From: Metarhizobium sp964253915
Lineage (GTDB): Bacteria; Pseudomonadota; Alphaproteobacteria; Rhizobiales; Rhizobiaceae
Direction: 5' to 3'
DNA length: 64,000 bases
NCBI RefSeq assembly: GCF_964253915.1
Contig: NZ_CAXUSG020000012.1
Location: 62,001 to 126,000 of the forward strand
In this document: positions 17,466 through 26,224 of the stretch, piece after piece
How the letters are laid out: each line of letters starts with the position of its first letter
Position numbering within the stretch: position 1 is the stretch's first letter
Program-made: the position numbers and the translations under genes
The notes under the pieces: model-generated
What the model was told of the DNA's origin: nothing
The model's database searches: none
The model's input: only the letters and a program-made list of their open reading frames with translations

Positions 17466-17488
17466 TTTCAGGCTGGAATCGTCTGCCC

Positions 17489-17749
17489 TTACAGCCAGAT
17501 GATCCGGCCCTTGTATTTCATGATGCTCGGCTTCAAGAGCTCGGCCCAGCCGGCGGCTTCGTCGTTTTCCGCCGGCGTCTGCGCCTCGGCGGTCACGTCG
17601 TAGCTGCTGCGCAGCTGCGGCAGCTTGGTCTGCAGCCGGGCGATCATTGCCGCTTCGAGCTGACGGTCGTATTTCGGGGCGTCTTCGGCAGCTGCCGAAA
17701 ATGCTGTGGTCGCGAGAAATCCTCCCGCCAGCAGGATCTTGGTAAGCAT
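17489..17749 (-). CDS. Small exported hypothetical protein
   Basis: An 86-residue protein with a clear signal peptide ('MLTKILLAGGFLATTAFSAAAE', cleavage after AAA or AEA-like site near 21). The mature part is short and charged ('YDRQLEAAMIARLQTKLPQLR') and ends 'YKGRIIWL'. It contains no Cys and no recognised domain. It lies convergent to the chemoreceptor gene with the terminator hairpin between them. Function unknown; a periplasmic location is inferred. Confidence 0.65.
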   Translation of the reverse strand: MLTKILLAGGFLATTAFSAAAEDAPKYDRQLEAAMIARLQTKLPQLRSSYDVTAEAQTPAENDEAAGWAELLKPSIMKYKGRIIWL

Positions 17750-18033
17750 TGGTCTGTCCCTGTCATTCTTGTTGTTTTGATGCTTGGAACTTTAGCAACG
17801 AGACATTCAAAAACCGCCAAGGAAGATGGTTACACGCCAGCCAACGGCCATGGTTTCGCGAAGGTTTCCAAAGGCGTCGCAGGCTGCGTCGGCGACTTTC
17901 TTTGGGCGCATCGCGTGCCGCTCCCGCACCGGTGTCGCCGGTCGCTTGCGTGGCTGCCCCGGCTTGTCTAACGCTTGTTCAGCCGGGGCGGAAACTGCCG
18001 TCCCGGCCGATCCTCGAACCGGGACTTGCGACG

Positions 18034-19050
18034 ATGATGACCAGACTTTCTGCGGCACTGGCCGCCTGCCTGTTTGCTGCACCGGCACTCGCCAACGACA
18101 CCATGGCCGAACTGAAGACCGGCGGCATCATCTATGTCGAGACGCTTGATGTCACCATGGAGGAGGAAGACCTGTTCATCTCGCCGGACGAGGTGCGGGT
18201 GAACTATGTCTTCGCCAACGACACCGACCGGGACATCCACACCGTCGTCGCCTTCCCGATGCCGGAGGTCACCGGCGGGCCGGGGCAGAACGTCGCTATC
18301 TACGACATGAATTCCGACAATATGTTGGGCTTCACCGTCAGCCAGGACGGCAAGTCGATCACGCCGGAACTGCAGCAGCGCGCCATCGCCAACGGCGTCG
18401 ATATCACCGGCGACCTGATCGTCCACAAGATCCCGTTGCTGCCGCTGAGCGAAGCGACCAACAAGGCGCTGAACACGCTTCCCGACGACGTGCGCCAGGA
18501 TTTCTTCGACCGAGGCCTGGCGATGGATTCGAGCTATGACGCCGGCGAGGGCATGCAGCGCGATACCTCGGCTTTGTGGACGATGAGTTCGGTCTACTGG
18601 TGGCGCACGACGTTCCCGGCGCATTCGAAGATCAAGGTGGCACACACCTACAAGCCGAGCGTCGGCGGCACGGTGGCGACCACCTATCTGAATGAAAACA
18701 ACGAGGGCAAGGGCGAGCGCTACGAAGAATACGTCAAGCGTTTCTGCATCGATGACGCCATGGTCAAGATCGCCAAGCAGTCGAACGAGGCAATGGTGAG
18801 CGGCAAGCCCTATTTCATGGAAAACTGGATTTCCTATGTGCTGAAAACCGGCGCCAACTGGGGCGGCACCATCAAGAAGTTCAAGCTGACCGTCGACAAG
18901 GGCAAACCGGAAAATTACGTCAGCTTCTGCGGCACCGGCGTGAAGAAGACCGGTCCCACCAGCTTCGAAATGACCGCCGAGGATCTTTCCCCGGAAAAGG
19001 ATCTCGATATCCTGCTTTTGGTGAAGGTGGAGAATACCCTGCAGCCGTAA
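18034..19050 (+). CDS. DUF4424 family periplasmic protein
   Basis: A 338-residue exported protein. The signal peptide ends near 'APALAND'. The mature part matches the DUF4424 pattern: 'MAELKTGGIIYVETLDVTMEEEDLFISPDEVRVNYVF', a conserved 'AFPMPEV' motif, central 'WWRTTFPAH' and C-terminal 'VSFCGTGVKKTGPTSFE'. Two Cys residues could form a disulfide. The family's biochemical role is not known. I chose the first of two adjacent ATG codons (18034, 18037); the frame is open to 17749 but without family-like sequence. It stands alone between intergenic repeats. Confidence 0.78.
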   Translation: MMTRLSAALAACLFAAPALANDTMAELKTGGIIYVETLDVTMEEEDLFISPDEVRVNYVFANDTDRDIHTVVAFPMPEVTGGPGQNVAIYDMNSDNMLGFTVSQDGKSITPELQQRAIANGVDITGDLIVHKIPLLPLSEATNKALNTLPDDVRQDFFDRGLAMDSSYDAGEGMQRDTSALWTMSSVYWWRTTFPAHSKIKVAHTYKPSVGGTVATTYLNENNEGKGERYEEYVKRFCIDDAMVKIAKQSNEAMVSGKPYFMENWISYVLKTGANWGGTIKKFKLTVDKGKPENYVSFCGTGVKKTGPTSFEMTAEDLSPEKDLDILLLVKVENTLQP

Positions 19051-19092
19051 GGGCTTGGTGCGGCTGAGCTTCTGGTGGTTGCGATTGGAGCC

Positions 19093-19234
19093 TGCCCCTC
19101 ATCCGCCTACCGGCACCTTCTCCCCGTTTTGACGGGGAGAAGGGGTTATGCCGCGCCGTTTCTGCCACATTCGACGTAGCATGTGACGCGTCCCCTCTCC
19201 CCGCGCGCGGGGAGAGGGTTAGGGTGAGGGGCAT
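19093..19234. repeat. Palindromic intergenic repeat, copy 2
   Basis: Inverse orientation of the copy at 17279-17414: begins CCCCTCATCCGCCTACCGGC and ends TTAGGGTGAGGGGC, with two CTCCCC/GGGGAG hairpins. It separates the DUF4424 gene from the convergent dxs gene. Confidence 0.85.
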
Positions 19235-19274
19235 CGCCGTATCGTAAAAACTGCCAAATCAGCCAGCGCGCCTG

Positions 19275-21194
19275 TCACCCCGCAGCGCCAACCTCGATCT
19301 GCTTCTGCCCCAGCGCCCGGAACACCGTCGAGACGATGCCGGCGCGGTCGAGGCCCGCCTTGGCGTACATGGCTTCGGGCTTGGCCTGTTCCATCCAGTT
19401 ATCCGGCAGCACCAGCGGCCGTATCTTCAATCCGTTGTCGAGCAGCCCCTCGGTAGCCAGCAGCTGCATCACCTGCGCGCCAAAACCGCCGATCGAGCCT
19501 TCCTCCACCGTCACCAGCACCTGGTGATGGCGGGCAAGCTGGCGGATGAGATCGGCGTCCAGCGGCTTGGCAAAGCGCGCATCGGCAACGGTGGTCGAAA
19601 GGCCGGCGGCATCGAGATCTTCCGCGGCCAAGAGACATTCGGCCAGCCGGGTGCCGAAAGAGAGCAGGGCGACGGTCGTGCCCTGCTTCATCACCCGGCC
19701 CTTGCCGATTTCGAGGATTTCGCCGCGCACTGGCATCTCGACGCCGACACCTTCGCCGCGCGGATAACGGAAGGAGATCGGGCCTTCGTCATAGGCCGCC
19801 GCGGTGCGCACCATGTGCTTCAGTTCCGCCTCGTCGGCCGCCGCCATGACGACGAAGCCGGGCAGGGAGGCGAGGAAGGTGGTGTCGAACGAGCCTGCAT
19901 GCGTCGGTCCGTCGGCGCCGACGAAACCGGCGCGGTCGATGGGGAAACGCACCGGCAGGCCCTGGATTGCCACGTCGTGAACCACCTGGTCGTAGGCGCG
20001 CTGCAGGAAGGTGGAATAGAGCGCCGCAAACGGCTTGTAGCCTTCGGCCGCAAGGCCGGCGGCAAAGGTCACCGCATGCTGCTCGGCGATACCGACGTCG
20101 AAGCAGCGGGCCGGAAACAGCTCGGCAAGCTTGTCGAGCCCGGTGCCGGAGGGCATGGCGGCGGTGACGCCGATGATTTTTTCGTCATGCCGGGCTTCCT
20201 CGACCAGCGCCTCGGCAAAGACGGAGGTGTAGGCAGGCGCATTCGGTTTGGCTTTTGCCTGCGCGCCGGTGATGACGTCGAACTTGTTGACGCCGTGATA
20301 TTTGTCGGCGGCGGCTTCCGCCGGCGCGTAACCCTTGCCCTTCTGGGTGACGACATGGATCAGCACCGGCCCCTGCTGGTGGTCGCGGACGTTGCGCAGC
20401 ACCGGCAGCAGGTGGTCGAAGGAATGGCCGTCGATCGGGCCGATGTGGTAAAAACCCATCTCCTCGAACATGGTGCCGCCGGTGACGTAACCACGGGCAT
20501 GCTCGACGGCGCGGGTGATCGCCCGGTCGATGTTCTTGCCGAGATAGGCGGTCAGCTTCTTGCCGATCTCGCGAAAGCCCATATAGGTGCGCCCCGAAGC
20601 GAGGCGGGCGAGATAGGCGCTCATCGCACCCGTCGGCGGCGCGATCGACATGTCGTTGTCGTTGAGGATGACGATCAGCCGGGCATCCAGCGCACCGGCA
20701 TTGTTCAGCGCTTCGTAGGCCATGCCCGCCGACATCGCGCCGTCGCCGATGACGGCGATGACGCGGCGGTCGGTCTGGCTGAGCTCCGCCGCTACCGCCA
20801 TCCCGAGGCCGGCGGAAATCGAGGTGGAGGAGTGCGCGGCGCCGAAGGGATCGTATTCGCTTTCCGCCCGGCGGGTGAAGCCGGAGAGGCCGCCTTCCTG
20901 GCGCAGCGTGCGGATGCGGTCGCGCCGGCCGGTGAGGATCTTGTGCGGATAACATTGGTGGCCGACGTCGAAGATCAGCCGGTCGTCCGGGGTGTTGAAC
21001 ACCTTGTGGATGGCGATGGTCAGCTCCACCACGCCGAGGCCGGCGCCGAGATGGCCACCCGTGCTAGATACCGCATCGATCATCTCGTCGCGCAGCTCGC
21101 GGGCGAGCTGCGGCAGGTCACGATCATCCAGCTTTCTGAGGTCCACGGGCAGGTCGACCTGATTCAAAAGCGGAGTATCGGGAAGTTTTGTCAC
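19275..21194 (-). CDS. dxs: 1-deoxy-D-xylulose-5-phosphate synthase
   Basis: Condenses pyruvate and glyceraldehyde-3-phosphate to DXP, the entry to the non-mevalonate isoprenoid pathway and a precursor for thiamine and pyridoxal. The 639-residue length is standard. Motifs: 'FDVGHQCYPHKILTGR' near the N-terminus, the thiamine-diphosphate site 'VIGDGAMSAGMAYEALNN', and the transketolase catalytic segment 'FDVGIAEQHAVTFAAGLA'. The GTG at 21194 fits the usual 'M-T-x-x-P-x-TPLL' start; AAGAAGAGG lies upstream. The ispH gene of the same pathway is also in this window (48938). In related genomes dxs usually sits beside xseB and tlyA. Confidence 0.95.
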   Translation of the reverse strand: MTKLPDTPLLNQVDLPVDLRKLDDRDLPQLARELRDEMIDAVSSTGGHLGAGLGVVELTIAIHKVFNTPDDRLIFDVGHQCYPHKILTGRRDRIRTLRQEGGLSGFTRRAESEYDPFGAAHSSTSISAGLGMAVAAELSQTDRRVIAVIGDGAMSAGMAYEALNNAGALDARLIVILNDNDMSIAPPTGAMSAYLARLASGRTYMGFREIGKKLTAYLGKNIDRAITRAVEHARGYVTGGTMFEEMGFYHIGPIDGHSFDHLLPVLRNVRDHQQGPVLIHVVTQKGKGYAPAEAAADKYHGVNKFDVITGAQAKAKPNAPAYTSVFAEALVEEARHDEKIIGVTAAMPSGTGLDKLAELFPARCFDVGIAEQHAVTFAAGLAAEGYKPFAALYSTFLQRAYDQVVHDVAIQGLPVRFPIDRAGFVGADGPTHAGSFDTTFLASLPGFVVMAAADEAELKHMVRTAAAYDEGPISFRYPRGEGVGVEMPVRGEILEIGKGRVMKQGTTVALLSFGTRLAECLLAAEDLDAAGLSTTVADARFAKPLDADLIRQLARHHQVLVTVEEGSIGGFGAQVMQLLATEGLLDNGLKIRPLVLPDNWMEQAKPEAMYAKAGLDRAGIVSTVFRALGQKQIEVGAAG

Positions 21195-21304
21195 GGGCGA
21201 TCGCCTCTTCTTGGTGTTATGGCAGGCATGCCGCCATACTGCAAAACTATCTGTGGCAAAAGCGGCAGGTTTCAACAAGTCATGTTTTTGTGGTCGAAAC
21301 GCGG

Positions 21305-22228
21305 TCAACTCTGCGGCAACGGCACGAATTCTTCCTCGTCTCCCGGCACGATGTCGAAACGGCCGGTGCGCCACTCCTCCTTCGCCTGCTCGATGCGCTC
21401 CTTCGAGGAGGAAACGAAGTTCCACCAGATATAGCGTTTCGACGACAGCGCCGCGCCGCCGAATAGCATGATATGACAGCCTTCCTCGCCGCCCTCCAGG
21501 GTGATTGGATCGCCCGGCCGGAAGACCAGCAGCTGGTCGGCGGCAAACCGATCACCCGCGACGACCAGCGAGCCGGAGAGGATGTAGATCGCCCGCTCCT
21601 CGTGATCGGCAGGGAAGGGGAAGCGGGAAGCCGGTGCCAGCGTCAGGTCGACATAGAGCGTATCGGTAAAGGCCGCCACCGGTGACGACAGGCCCTCGAA
21701 GCTGCCGATCACCACGCGGCCGCTGGCGCCGTTGATATCGATCAGCGGCATCTCGCCCCTGGCGGTGTGGGCGAAGGCGGGCGCCATCTCTTCCATCTGG
21801 TCCGGCAAGGCGAGCCAGGTCTGCAGCCCCGACATCGACAGCGGCGAGCCACGCAGATTTTCTGGCGTGCGCTCGGAATGCACGATGCCGCGCCCCGCCG
21901 TCATCAGGTTGATGTCGCCTGGCCGGATCACCAGCTCGGTGCCGAGGCTGTCGCGATGCTTGATCTCGCCGTCGAACAGATAGGTGACGGTGGACAGGCC
22001 GATATGCGGGTGCGGCTTGACGTCGAGCGCCTCGCCGGCACGCAGCACCGCCGGCCCCATGCGGTCGAAGAAGATGAACGGCCCGACCAGCCGCCGCCGC
22101 GACGTCGGCAGGGCGCGCCGCACGGCAAAGCCACCGATATCGCTCGAGCGCGGGATGATCAGCTGCTCGATGGCATCGCAGGCAAAGGCATCGCCGGCAA
22201 CGGGATCGATTCCGGGGAAAAAGGACAT
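21305..22228 (-). CDS. Pirin family protein
   Basis: A bicupin protein of 307 residues. The N-terminal cupin holds the metal-binding pattern 'KPHPHIGLSTVTYLF' and 'GRGIVHSE', giving the three His and one Glu typical of pirins. The C-terminal cupin includes 'ILSGSLVVAGD'. The C-terminus 'KRYIWWNFVSSSKERIEQAKEEW' (read in parts) is also characteristic. Some pirins act as quercetin dioxygenases and others as redox-sensing regulators; the role here is not known. AGGAGA precedes the ATG. It lies between dxs and an SDR gene on the same strand. Confidence 0.85.
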   Translation of the reverse strand: MSFFPGIDPVAGDAFACDAIEQLIIPRSSDIGGFAVRRALPTSRRRLVGPFIFFDRMGPAVLRAGEALDVKPHPHIGLSTVTYLFDGEIKHRDSLGTELVIRPGDINLMTAGRGIVHSERTPENLRGSPLSMSGLQTWLALPDQMEEMAPAFAHTARGEMPLIDINGASGRVVIGSFEGLSSPVAAFTDTLYVDLTLAPASRFPFPADHEERAIYILSGSLVVAGDRFAADQLLVFRPGDPITLEGGEEGCHIMLFGGAALSSKRYIWWNFVSSSKERIEQAKEEWRTGRFDIVPGDEEEFVPLPQS

Positions 22229-22300
22229 GGCATGGTCTCCTGTCGCAAGGGCTTGTGCCGAGCATAGGCCCCTGCGGCGCGCCGCGAAAGTCTTGCCGGT

Positions 22301-23068
22301 TCAGATCGCCGTGAAGCCGTTGTCGACGAACAGATGGGCGCCGTTCACGAAGCTGGATTCATCGCTGGCGAGATAGAGGGCTGCGCGCGCCACGTCCTCG
22401 GGTTCGCCGATCCGGCCCTGCTGGGCGGCGATGGCGGCATCGGACACATCGACGCCCAGCGCCTGCAGTTCGGCGACTTCTTTCAAGCCATGCGGCGTGC
22501 GGATGAAGCCGGGGCAGACGGCGTTGCAACGGATGTTGCGATCCCGGAATTCCACGGCGATGGCCCGGGCGAACATGTGCACGGCGCCCTTGGTGGTGTC
22601 GTAGAGCACTTCCATCGGCGTGGCGGCGACGGCGGAAATGGAGGAGGTGCAGACGATGGAGCCGCCGCCGGCCTCGATCATCTTCGGAAGAACGGCCTTG
22701 GTCATCAAAAACATCGAGCGGACGTTGACCGCATGCAGCCAGTCCCATTCCTCGACCGTCGTTTCGAGGAACGGCTTGATGACGATGGTGCCGGCGTGGT
22801 TGAACAGCACGTTGACGGCGCCAAAACGTTCCTGGACGCCGGCAACGGCGGCGTTGACCGCGCCCTCGTCGGAAACATCGGCCGTCCAGAAGTCGGCGTC
22901 GCCACCGGCATCGCGGATCGCCTTGACGGTCTCGGCGGCGGCGTCCGCATTGCGGTCGATGATCGCCAGTTTCGCGCCCTCGGCGGCAAACAGTCTTGAT
23001 GCCGCCCCGCCCATTCCGGTCGCTCCGCCGGAGACGATGGCGACCTTTCCTTTCAACCTGTCCGTCAT
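22301..23068 (-). CDS. Short-chain dehydrogenase/reductase (FabG-like)
   Basis: NAD(P)-dependent oxidoreductase of 255 residues. It has the Rossmann glycine motif 'SGGATGMGGAASRLFA' near residues 12-27, 'NHAG' (structural NAG-type motif), and the catalytic Ser with 'YDTTKGAVHMF' (Y-x3-K). The adenine-pocket residue after beta-2 is Asp ('AIIDRNADAA'), which favours NAD over NADP. It ends with the usual 'DGNGAHLFVDNGFTAI'-like tail ('NGAHLFVDNGFTAI'). Substrate unknown. GGGGAGA lies before the ATG. Together with the pirin gene it appears inserted between xseB and dxs. Confidence 0.85.
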   Translation of the reverse strand: MTDRLKGKVAIVSGGATGMGGAASRLFAAEGAKLAIIDRNADAAAETVKAIRDAGGDADFWTADVSDEGAVNAAVAGVQERFGAVNVLFNHAGTIVIKPFLETTVEEWDWLHAVNVRSMFLMTKAVLPKMIEAGGGSIVCTSSISAVAATPMEVLYDTTKGAVHMFARAIAVEFRDRNIRCNAVCPGFIRTPHGLKEVAELQALGVDVSDAAIAAQQGRIGEPEDVARAALYLASDESSFVNGAHLFVDNGFTAI

Positions 23069-23127
23069 GATTGCAGTCTCCCCATCATGGATGGGGTTTC
23101 ACCCGCATCCGTCCCCTCAATCGTATT

Positions 23128-23388
23128 TTATTCGCCGTCAAGCGCTTCGACGCCCTGCGGCTTGCCGGCGCGGTCGAGGCGGATTTTCTCGATTCTGTTT
23201 TCCGCCGCGTTCAGTAGCGTCTCGCAATGCTTCTTCAAGGCTTCGCCGCGCTCGTAGATGGCAATCGACTCGTCGAGGGCGACGTCGCCGCGTTCCAGGC
23301 GCTGCACGATGCTTTCGAGCTCAGCCACCGCCTTTTCGAATGTGTAGCTGGAAACCTCGGCCAGTGGGGTGCTCTCGCTCATCGTCAA
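23128..23388 (-). CDS. xseB: Exodeoxyribonuclease VII small subunit
   Basis: An 86-residue subunit that binds XseA to form the single-strand exonuclease VII. The core matches the family: 'YTFEKAVAELESIVQRLERG' and 'LDESIAIYERGEALKKHCETLL'. Its start overlaps the stop of the upstream HDAC-family gene by four bases (ATGA), so the two are translated together. xseA is not in this window. Confidence 0.93.
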   Translation of the reverse strand: MTMSESTPLAEVSSYTFEKAVAELESIVQRLERGDVALDESIAIYERGEALKKHCETLLNAAENRIEKIRLDRAGKPQGVEALDGE

Positions 23389-24320
23389 CCTCTCATCAAG
23401 CGTGAAATATGCAAACCGGCGGATTCCGCCAATCCTTCCAGGTCGTAGCCGCCTTCGAGGATGCTGACAATGCGATTGCCCGCGGTCCTGTCGGCGATCT
23501 CCATCAGCCGTCCGGTTGCCCAGTCGAAATCCTCGCCGATCAGGTTGATCTGTGCCAGCGGATCGCGGTGATGCGCATCGAAGCCGGCGGAGATGAGAAT
23601 GAGATCGGGCGAAAAATCCTTGAGTGCCGGCAGCACGCGTGACTTGAAGGCCTCGCGGAAATGGTCGCTGCCGTCATTGGCCGAAAGCGGCGCGTTGACG
23701 ATGTTGCCGCTTGCGCCCTGCTCGTCCTTCTTGCCGGTGCCGGGATAGAGCGGCATCTGGTGGGTCGAGCAAAACAGCACGTCAGGATCGTCCCAGAAGA
23801 TGTCCTGCGTGCCGTTGCCGTGATGTACGTCCCAGTCGACGATGGCGACACGTTCGGCACCATGCGCCTTCCGGGCATGCCGAGCGGCGATGGCGACGCT
23901 GTTGAACAGGCAGAAACCCATGGCGCGGTTACGTTCGGCATGGTGCCCCGGCGGCCGGCTGGCAACGAAAACATTGTCGGCCCGGCCGGTAAACACATCG
24001 TCGACCGCCGCCATGGCGCCGCCGATGCCGGTCAGCGCCGCCTGCAGGCTTTTCGGGCTGGCATAGGTGTCGGACTCGATCTGGTTGATCTCGTCATCTT
24101 CTTCCGGCATGGCGCGCATGACGGAGAACAGGTGTTCCTCCGGATGCGCCAGCAGCACGGCATCCTCATTCGCCTGCGGTGCCTGCCGGCGTTGCAGGCC
24201 GGCAAAATTCTCGTGCCCCAGGGCAATGTTGAGCGAACGCAGCCGGTCGGCCCGCTCCGGGTGGCCGGGGGGCGTGTTGTGCTCCAGAAAAACGGGATGT
24301 TCGTAGAGACGCGTCGTCAT
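23385..24320 (-). CDS. Histone deacetylase family (class II-like) protein
   Basis: Zinc-dependent amidohydrolase of 311 residues related to acetoin-utilisation proteins and acetylpolyamine amidohydrolases. Catalytic elements are present: 'SRPPGHHAERNRAMGFC' (the double His), 'IVDWDVHHGNGTQDIFW' (Asp and His zinc ligands), 'SAGFDAHHRDP' (third ligand Asp) and 'LEGGYDLEGLAES' with the Tyr. It may deacetylate polyamines, proteins or small molecules; sequence does not decide. ATG at 24320 has AAGGAA seven bases upstream. Coupled with xseB by a 4-base overlap. Confidence 0.85.
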   Translation of the reverse strand: MTTRLYEHPVFLEHNTPPGHPERADRLRSLNIALGHENFAGLQRRQAPQANEDAVLLAHPEEHLFSVMRAMPEEDDEINQIESDTYASPKSLQAALTGIGGAMAAVDDVFTGRADNVFVASRPPGHHAERNRAMGFCLFNSVAIAARHARKAHGAERVAIVDWDVHHGNGTQDIFWDDPDVLFCSTHQMPLYPGTGKKDEQGASGNIVNAPLSANDGSDHFREAFKSRVLPALKDFSPDLILISAGFDAHHRDPLAQINLIGEDFDWATGRLMEIADRTAGNRIVSILEGGYDLEGLAESAGLHISRLMRG

Positions 24321-24479
24321 GCCGGGTTCCTTTGCGGCAAGGATTGAAGCGCAGGCCGCCTTCTGTCCACAGCAGATGGGGCGGAAATCGCTGCTTTTCA
24401 ACAGGAGATCTTGCCGCAACGGAACCGTTCGCGGGGCAATGCCGCTTGTTCCAAGATGAGAAAAATGCCTTAGATGAAT

Positions 24480-24556
24480 TCTAAAGCATGTCGCGCAAAA
24501 GTGTGCAGCGGTTTTGCAGTATCGACATGCGCAAAGACAAGCATAAAGCATGTCTT
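24480..24556. repeat. RIME-like intergenic repeat
   Basis: Contains GCATGTCGCGCAAAAGTGTG, CAGCGGTTTTGCAG and the inverted partner CGACATGCGCAAAGACAA. The same CGCAAAAGTGT-CAGCGGTTTTGC block recurs at 29518. It lies in the divergent region between the HDAC-like and thioesterase genes. Confidence 0.75.
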
Positions 24557-24587
24557 TTTCCGGGCCGGGGACACGTCCGGAGGCATG

Positions 24588-25013
24588 ATGTCAGGTATTC
24601 GGGGGTACGGGATGGCAGAAACGGGACGCATAGACATATCGGAGGTACAGGTTGCCTATCGGGATATAGATATGCACGGCTACCTGCACAGCCATGCCTA
24701 TCTGGCCTATGCGGAAACCGCACTGCGGCAATTCTGGCGCCATCGGCCGAAGATCGAAGAAGAACCGCTGTTTGTCGTGCGCAAGGTGGAATGCGGTTAT
24801 CACCGCGGCCTGCAGCTCGACGACCTCGCCCGCCTGACGGTGCGTATCGACAAGATCGGCGGTCGCTCGGTCGGCTTCAACGTGTTGATCGAGGTCGGCA
24901 AAGAGCTTGCCGCCGATGTCGAGATGACATGGATGGCCGCCGATCCGGAAAGCCGCGAACCGGCGCCGCTGCCCGAAGAGATCCGCGACTGGCTTTACCA
25001 GTTTTTGCCGTAA
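24588..25013 (+). CDS. Acyl-CoA thioesterase-like hotdog-fold protein
   Basis: A single-domain hotdog protein of about 141 residues (133 if it starts at 24612) of the 4-hydroxybenzoyl-CoA thioesterase type. The key element is 'VAYRDIDMHGYLHSHAYLAYAETAL', where the Asp of 'DIDMHGYLH' is the expected catalytic residue. The central helix and strands follow ('VRKVECGYHRGLQLDDLARLTVRI', read in parts). It probably hydrolyses a short acyl-CoA. ATG codons at 24585 and 24588 follow GGAGG closely, while 24612 follows a G-rich stretch, so the exact start is uncertain. Convergent with bioY. Confidence 0.75.
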   Translation: MSGIRGYGMAETGRIDISEVQVAYRDIDMHGYLHSHAYLAYAETALRQFWRHRPKIEEEPLFVVRKVECGYHRGLQLDDLARLTVRIDKIGGRSVGFNVLIEVGKELAADVEMTWMAADPESREPAPLPEEIRDWLYQFLP

Positions 25014-25025
25014 CTGCGGCCTGCC

Positions 25026-25589
25026 TCAAGCGCGCTGCGGCAGCAGCGGATAACCGGCCATTACCGCCCTGCCGGCAAGCGCTGCAATGACAGCCTTGAG
25101 GATATCGCCTGGAACGAAGGCCAACGAGCCGAGGAACGCCTTGGAAATCCCGGTGCCGCCAATGGTGCCGAGATAGAGGATGCCGAAGAGGTAGACCACC
25201 ACGACACCGCCGATGAAGCTGGCGAGGAAGAAGCTGACCGTTTGCACCAGTCCGGATTGTTCGGCGTTCACAAGCTTTTCGGAGAGGAAGCCGGTGACGA
25301 AGGCGCCCACCAGCCAGCCGAGCAAAAAACCCGCTGTCGGACCGGCAAAAACCGCAAGCCCGCCGCGGCCGCCTGACAGCACCGGCAGGCCGATGGCGAC
25401 GAGGACCAGCACGATGAGAACGGCAGCGCCGGCACGGTAGCCGCCGAGAACCGTCCCGGCCATCATCACGCCGAGAGACTGAGCCGTGATCGGCACGGCA
25501 AATACCGCAATATAGATCGGCGGCAGCAAGCCGAGCGCGACGATGATGGCGGCGAAAAGGGACGACAGAACAAGATTTCGGGTGCTCAT
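25026..25589 (-). CDS. bioY: Biotin ECF transporter substrate-binding protein BioY
   Basis: Integral membrane S-component of 187 residues with about six hydrophobic helices. It binds biotin and imports it with the energising BioMN module. Family sequence: 'PITAQSLGVMMAGTVLGGYRAGAAV', 'GRGGLAVFAGPTAGFLLGWLVGAFVTG' and 'FVPGDILKAVIAALAG' (each quoted in part), typical of BioY. AGGAGACG precedes the ATG. It is the last gene of the bioMNY unit, 32 bases after bioN. Confidence 0.92.
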   Translation of the reverse strand: MSTRNLVLSSLFAAIIVALGLLPPIYIAVFAVPITAQSLGVMMAGTVLGGYRAGAAVLIVLVLVAIGLPVLSGGRGGLAVFAGPTAGFLLGWLVGAFVTGFLSEKLVNAEQSGLVQTVSFFLASFIGGVVVVYLFGILYLGTIGGTGISKAFLGSLAFVPGDILKAVIAALAGRAVMAGYPLLPQRA

Positions 25590-25621
25590 TGACGTCTCCT
25601 GTAGACCAGTTCCGGTATCGA

Positions 25622-26224
25622 CTATTGCCGCCGAAAGCCCCGCGCGTCAATGGCGGCGGCGATGTTGTCGGCATCGCGCAGCGTCAGGATGATCAACGGC
25701 GTCAAAACGGTCAGGAAATGCACCTTGAGACCCCTCGCGGCATGGGCTTCGCTGATGGCGGCGTAACGATTGAGGATCTCCGGCACGAAACGAATCACCA
25801 GCCCGGCCGCCAGCCCGATATCGGCGGCCTGAAGGATGCCCAACCGTTCCAGCGGCCGGGCAAAAGCGGTAATTTCGTCAATGAAACCGGCAACGGTGAC
25901 GGTGGCCGTCACCGTTGCCGCAAACAGCATCAGCGCCGTCAGCCGCAGCAGCGTGACGATTGCCTCTTCGGCCGAATTGAATGCGAAGTTGAACACCGCG
26001 ACGGCGGCGATGGTGGCAAAGACTGGCAACAGCCGCCGAAGTCCTTCCCGGACCGGCAGGCCGACCAGCAGGTAGGAAAACGCTCCTGCCGCCGCTGCCG
26101 TTGCCAGCAGAGCGTAGGAACGCGTGAAAAACAACGCGATGCTGATAGCCGCGAGCGCAACGAGTTTTGTCCGCGGCGACAGCCGGTGCAGGATCGTATC
26201 GGTTTCGACGTAAAGCGATTTCAC
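25622..26224 (-). CDS. bioN: Energy-coupling factor transmembrane protein BioN (EcfT)
   Basis: Membrane T-component of 200 residues with about five hydrophobic helices. A cytoplasmic coupling helix contains 'ISEAHAARGLK' and 'AIDARGFRR', the two Ala-Arg-Gly motifs that contact the ATPase in EcfT proteins. It starts with GTG at 26224, overlapping the bioM stop by four bases (GTGA), and is followed by bioY. With BioM it powers biotin uptake by BioY. Confidence 0.9.
   Translation of the reverse strand: MKSLYVETDTILHRLSPRTKLVALAAISIALFFTRSYALLATAAAAGAFSYLLVGLPVREGLRRLLPVFATIAAVAVFNFAFNSAEEAIVTLLRLTALMLFAATVTATVTVAGFIDEITAFARPLERLGILQAADIGLAAGLVIRFVPEILNRYAAISEAHAARGLKVHFLTVLTPLIILTLRDADNIAAAIDARGFRRQ

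Noticed and set aside
19524..21434. A 636-codon open frame on the plus strand opposite dxs
   Set aside because: Composition is Gly/Arg/Asp/His-rich with no domain, and it mirrors a GC-rich conserved gene; a shadow frame of dxs.
24470..24484. Palindrome TTAGA-N5-TCTAA resembling an Irr iron-control box
   Set aside because: The right arm is the start of a RIME-like repeat (TCTAAAGCATGTC), no iron gene is adjacent, and the inner bases deviate from what I know of the Irr motif.
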